Positions 23,366 through 25,882 of a stretch of DNA of 25,882 nt are shown piece by piece. The position numbers and the translations under genes were made by a program. How positions within the stretch are numbered: the first letter of the stretch is position 1; each line of letters begins with the position of its first letter. Origin of the DNA: Maritalea sp047634455 (lineage in GTDB: Bacteria > Pseudomonadota > Alphaproteobacteria > Rhizobiales > Devosiaceae). The notes below the pieces were generated by a model. The model worked only from the letters and a program-made list of their open reading frames with translations, did no database searches and was not told the DNA's origin. The stretch is from NCBI RefSeq assembly GCF_047634455.1, contig NZ_JBLIAI010000037.1, forward strand, positions 1 through 25,882, written 5' to 3'.

Positions 23366-25557
23366 TCGGTGCGCGCGATGGGGCGATGACCGTTCTGCAA
23401 CGGATTGTCGCATTTGCCATGTCGCGCGATCTTCGCGGGTTTGTCGTGCCAGGTACGGATGTGGCGCGGGCAGCTGGGCTTGATCTTGGCGCGACGGGGA
23501 TGCGTCTGTGCGCCTCGCCTCGCCACGCTAATGTTTTGATTGTTATCGCCCCACTGCCTACGGGTCTGGCGGACGCTGCTAGCGTCGCCTATGCCCAGAT
23601 GCCGCGCCCGCGCGCCATATTGGCGTTAGGCAATGGTGATCTGTCCCCCCTGCCCGACGCCGACGCAACCGGGGCGTTGACCCAATCGGGTCTTGTTGCC
23701 GCCATCGCCAATTTGCGCGAGGTGTTTGCGGCGCGCTCGTTCCAGTCCCAAGCGCCAGATTTTGATGCCCCCGCGCTACGATCCCGCATCGAATATACTT
23801 GCCCGATGCACCCCGAAGTGGTGAGCGATGAACCCGGTAATTGCCCGAAATGCGGCATGACCTTGGTGCCGCGTGAAACCGCAGCATCGCCACATGACGG
23901 CCATACGTTGCCCAAAAAGGAGCACAAGATGTCCACTGAGAACCCTGCAAAACCGATAGCTGCCAGCCACGATCATAGCAAGCATGCAGCGGCTGAAACG
24001 CCTGCGCAATATACATGCCCAATACATCCCGAAGTGGTGAGCGATAAGCCCGGCAACTGCCCAAAATGCGGCATGTTTTTGGTGCCAGTTGATGCCACGG
24101 ACGAGCATGAGGGCCACGGTGAAGGTCATGACCACGGCCACGACCACAGCAAGCACACCACCGCTGATGCACCCGCGCAATATACCTGCCCAATGCATCC
24201 CGAAGTGGTGAGCGACAATCCCGGCAACTGCCCGAAATGCGGCATGTTTTTGGTGCCAGCAGATGCCACGGACGAGCATGAGGGCCACGGTGAAGGCCAT
24301 GGGCATGGCCACGATCATAGCAAGCACGCCGCCGTTGATGCACCCGCGCAATATACCTGCCCAATGCATCCCGAAGTGGTGAGCGACAAGCCAGGTAGCT
24401 GTCCGAAATGCGGGATGTTTTTGGTGCCAGCAGATGCCAAGGACGAGCATGCGGGACATGGTGAAGGCCATGGGCATGGCCACGACCACAGCGGACATGG
24501 CGAGCACGGATCTGGTGAGATGAAAGACGGTATCGAGGCGCATTTTATGTCGATGGTCGACCTGACCCGCGACATGCCTGCCAGCACGGATGGGCTAAAA
24601 ATGGAGTGGATCGACGTGCCGTTTGGTCCATTTTTTCCCGGATTGCCCAGCGGGTTGCGGCTTGATCTGACACTGGACGGCGACGCGGTCGCGTCTAGTT
24701 TAGCGCAAAGTGCGATTGCTGAACGCGCGGTACTGCATGAGGATGCAATGCAACCGGACACTTTTGCAGACGACCTTGCGGCCATGTCGCCGCTTAGTCC
24801 GACAGCCTACCGTTTACTGGCCTGTCTGGCGCTTGAGCAGGCCGCCGGACAAAACGTGACAACCGATATTGCCCGCGCGCGCGCCGCCGCAGTGGAGCGC
24901 GAGCGGCTGGCAAGTCACCTTGGCTGGCTTACAGGTTTCGGAGCGCAATCGGGATTTACATGGTTGCAGACACGCGCCGCCGCTTTGCAATTGAAAACGC
25001 GCGACGCGACGCAGGCTGAAATAGCAGCACTCGCACCAAAGATCACGGCGCTTTTGACGCGGGTGCTGCATACGCCGCTGCTCAACGCGAGACTAAAAGG
25101 AATTGGCCACTTGCAGAGCGGTGATGCCATGACTGGCCCTGTGGCACGGGCGGGTGGAATTGCTCGTGATGCGCGTAGCGATGATCCTGTCTATGCAGGG
25201 CTTGGCTTTGTTGTGCGTACATCATCGGGTGGCGATGCGCTGGCGCGGTTGGCGCAGCGCTGTGCAGAGATTTCACAAAGTCTTGAATTGATCTCGCAGG
25301 CGGGCGCGATGACCCAGCCAGAACCGCAGAATATCGGCACGGCCTCTGGCACCGGAGAGGCCGTGGTTGAAACGCCGCGTGGTGCCGCCCGTCTCAGCCT
25401 GACTTTGCAAGATGGCATGGTCACAGCAGCTGATATTGGCACACCAACGGTGGCGCATGTCGCCTTAATCGGCGCGGTTGCAGACGGTCAGGAATTAGGT
25501 GATGCGCTCACAGGGATCGGCTCGCTCGACATCAGCCCATGGGAGATGATTGTTTGA
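23362..25557 (+). CDS. NuoB-like / 4x heavy-metal-binding / NuoD-like fusion
   Basis: A 731-residue three-part protein. Residues about 1-135 resemble NuoB (MRLCASPRHANVLIVIAP, YAQMPRPRAILALGNGDL), but the N2-cluster CC pair, the MGSC region and the GCPP motif are gone. Four heavy-metal-binding modules follow at about 145-170, 217-242, 274-299 and 331-356. Each runs from YTCPMHPEVV (CPIHP in module 2) through NCPKCGM (SCPKCGM in module 4) to LVP. The linkers are rich in HGH, HDH and GHG. Residues about 395-731 resemble NuoD/hydrogenase large subunits (VPFGPFFPGLPSGLRLDLTL, AVERERLASHLGWLTGFG) without NiFe-ligand CxxC pairs. It overlaps NuoA-like and NuoH-like genes by 4 nt each. Probably a soluble arm bound to membrane partners. 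Function unknown; metal binding inferred. Confidence 0.85.
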   Translation: MIGARDGAMTVLQRIVAFAMSRDLRGFVVPGTDVARAAGLDLGATGMRLCASPRHANVLIVIAPLPTGLADAASVAYAQMPRPRAILALGNGDLSPLPDADATGALTQSGLVAAIANLREVFAARSFQSQAPDFDAPALRSRIEYTCPMHPEVVSDEPGNCPKCGMTLVPRETAASPHDGHTLPKKEHKMSTENPAKPIAASHDHSKHAAAETPAQYTCPIHPEVVSDKPGNCPKCGMFLVPVDATDEHEGHGEGHDHGHDHSKHTTADAPAQYTCPMHPEVVSDNPGNCPKCGMFLVPADATDEHEGHGEGHGHGHDHSKHAAVDAPAQYTCPMHPEVVSDKPGSCPKCGMFLVPADAKDEHAGHGEGHGHGHDHSGHGEHGSGEMKDGIEAHFMSMVDLTRDMPASTDGLKMEWIDVPFGPFFPGLPSGLRLDLTLDGDAVASSLAQSAIAERAVLHEDAMQPDTFADDLAAMSPLSPTAYRLLACLALEQAAGQNVTTDIARARAAAVERERLASHLGWLTGFGAQSGFTWLQTRAAALQLKTRDATQAEIAALAPKITALLTRVLHTPLLNARLKGIGHLQSGDAMTGPVARAGGIARDARSDDPVYAGLGFVVRTSSGGDALARLAQRCAEISQSLELISQAGAMTQPEPQNIGTASGTGEAVVETPRGAARLSLTLQDGMVTAADIGTPTVAHVALIGAVADGQELGDALTGIGSLDISPWEMIV
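24010..24492. repeat. 171-bp tandem repeat encoding metal-binding modules
   Basis: Modules 2, 3 and 4 begin exactly 171 bases apart (24010, 24181, 24352), and linkers as well as modules are nearly identical at DNA level. Module 1 (23794) is 216 bases from module 2 and more diverged. This indicates recent in-frame duplication of a 57-residue unit. Confidence 0.9.
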
Positions 25558-25882
25558 CCATATTGGTTATTTTATTGTCGCTTGCGGTAGGGGCCTATCT
25601 GATTGCAGTGCTGGAAAGCTGGGCGGTGCATGGGCGGTTACAGCTTTCGCGTCCTGCGATGTCCGCGCTGGCGCTTTTGGGGCGCGAAACGCTTTTGGCG
25701 CGCAAGTCGGATCGGTTGTTTTTTGAGGTGGCGCCCGTTCTCTTGCTGGTGGTGGGGCTGTTGGCAGTGGCGGTCATTCCGCTGACGCCCGGTCTGATTG
25801 TCACTGATCTGGCGACGGGGGCGTTGTTTTTAAACGCAGCGCTGGCCTAGGTGCTGGTGGCGTTGATCATGGCTGGATGGGG
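25554..25882 (+). pseudogene. NuoH-like gene with in-frame TAG, cut by window edge
   Basis: The start TTG 25554 overlaps the preceding stop (TTGA) and has GGGAG 7 nt upstream; ATG 25539 is an alternative in the same frame. The product begins with a membrane helix (LVILLSLAVGAYLIAVLESW). It then has a NuoH-like VHGRLQLSRPAMSALALLGR loop and LLARKSDRLFFEVAPVLLL. At 25848-25850 a TAG interrupts the sequence within a membrane helix, and the same frame continues VLVALIMAGWG, a typical NuoH continuation, to the window end. The stop therefore looks like a nonsense change in a codon that was probably tyrosine, or a sequencing error. NuoH subunits normally have about 320 residues. Confidence 0.72.

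Noticed and set aside
25848..25850. TAG as a pyrrolysine codon or programmed readthrough
   Set aside because: Pyrrolysine coding is not known in this bacterial group, and no readthrough context is visible; a nonsense mutation or sequencing error is simpler.

Overview
The window looks like the chromosome (or a large accessory replicon) of an alphaproteobacterium, most likely of the Rhodobacterales/Roseobacter group. Support comes from two BioR-type boxes (TTATAGATAA) ahead of a bioB-bioF-bioD operon, a perfect FNR/FnrL-type site, and the general style of the proteins. No rRNA, tRNA, CRISPR array or intact insertion sequence was recognised. The window is densely coding, with a strong metal-handling theme.

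Layout. (1) 1-2.8 kb, minus strand: biotin operon bioB-bioF-bioD, cut by the left edge. (2) 3.2-6.6 kb: a secreted Met-rich EF-hand protein, divergent from an OmpR-type response regulator and histidine kinase pair whose periplasmic loop is also Met-rich, then a small membrane protein. (3) 6.6-8.3 kb: two divergent CueR-type promoters with 19-bp spacers. One drives the small membrane protein, the other a frameshifted membrane-protein gene coupled to a saccharopine-dehydrogenase-like oxidoreductase. (4) 8.35-15.2 kb, minus strand: a probable six-gene operon read in the order MBL/beta-CASP nuclease, AMP phosphorylase family, PRPP synthetase family, SHOCT membrane protein, cytochrome c, and UbiB kinase fused to an ATC-hydrolase-like domain. 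It has an FNR box about 95 bp ahead of the first gene. (5) 15.4-18.1 kb: FAD-dependent reductase with a Cys/His tail, followed by cyclopropane-fatty-acid synthase. (6) 18.2-22.6 kb: small His-rich membrane protein, P1B-type Zn/Cd/Pb ATPase with its own MerR-type promoter, and an NRAMP Mn(II) importer with a Fur/Mur-like operator. (7) 23.0 kb to the right edge: a complex-I-like operon.

The most unusual system is at the right end. A NuoA-like subunit is followed, with a 4-nt overlap, by a single 731-residue protein that joins a degenerate NuoB-like domain, four heavy-metal-binding (YTCPMHP...CPKCGM) modules with His-rich linkers, and a degenerate NuoD/hydrogenase-large-subunit-like domain. A NuoH-like gene follows, again overlapping by 4 nt, but it carries an in-frame TAG. 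The N2-cluster cysteines of NuoB and the NiFe-ligand cysteines of hydrogenases are absent. This suggests a complex-I-derived membrane machine that has lost its electron-transfer chemistry and gained metal-binding modules. Its function is unknown to me.

How the genes may work together (inference): regions 2, 3, 6 and 7 look like an accessory metal-homeostasis block with several independent metal-sensing inputs: a two-component system, two CueR-like promoters, one ZntR/CadR-like promoter and one Fur/Mur-like operator. No MerR- or Fur-family regulator gene lies inside the window. Region 4 looks like a low-oxygen-induced nucleotide-turnover and respiration-linked operon.
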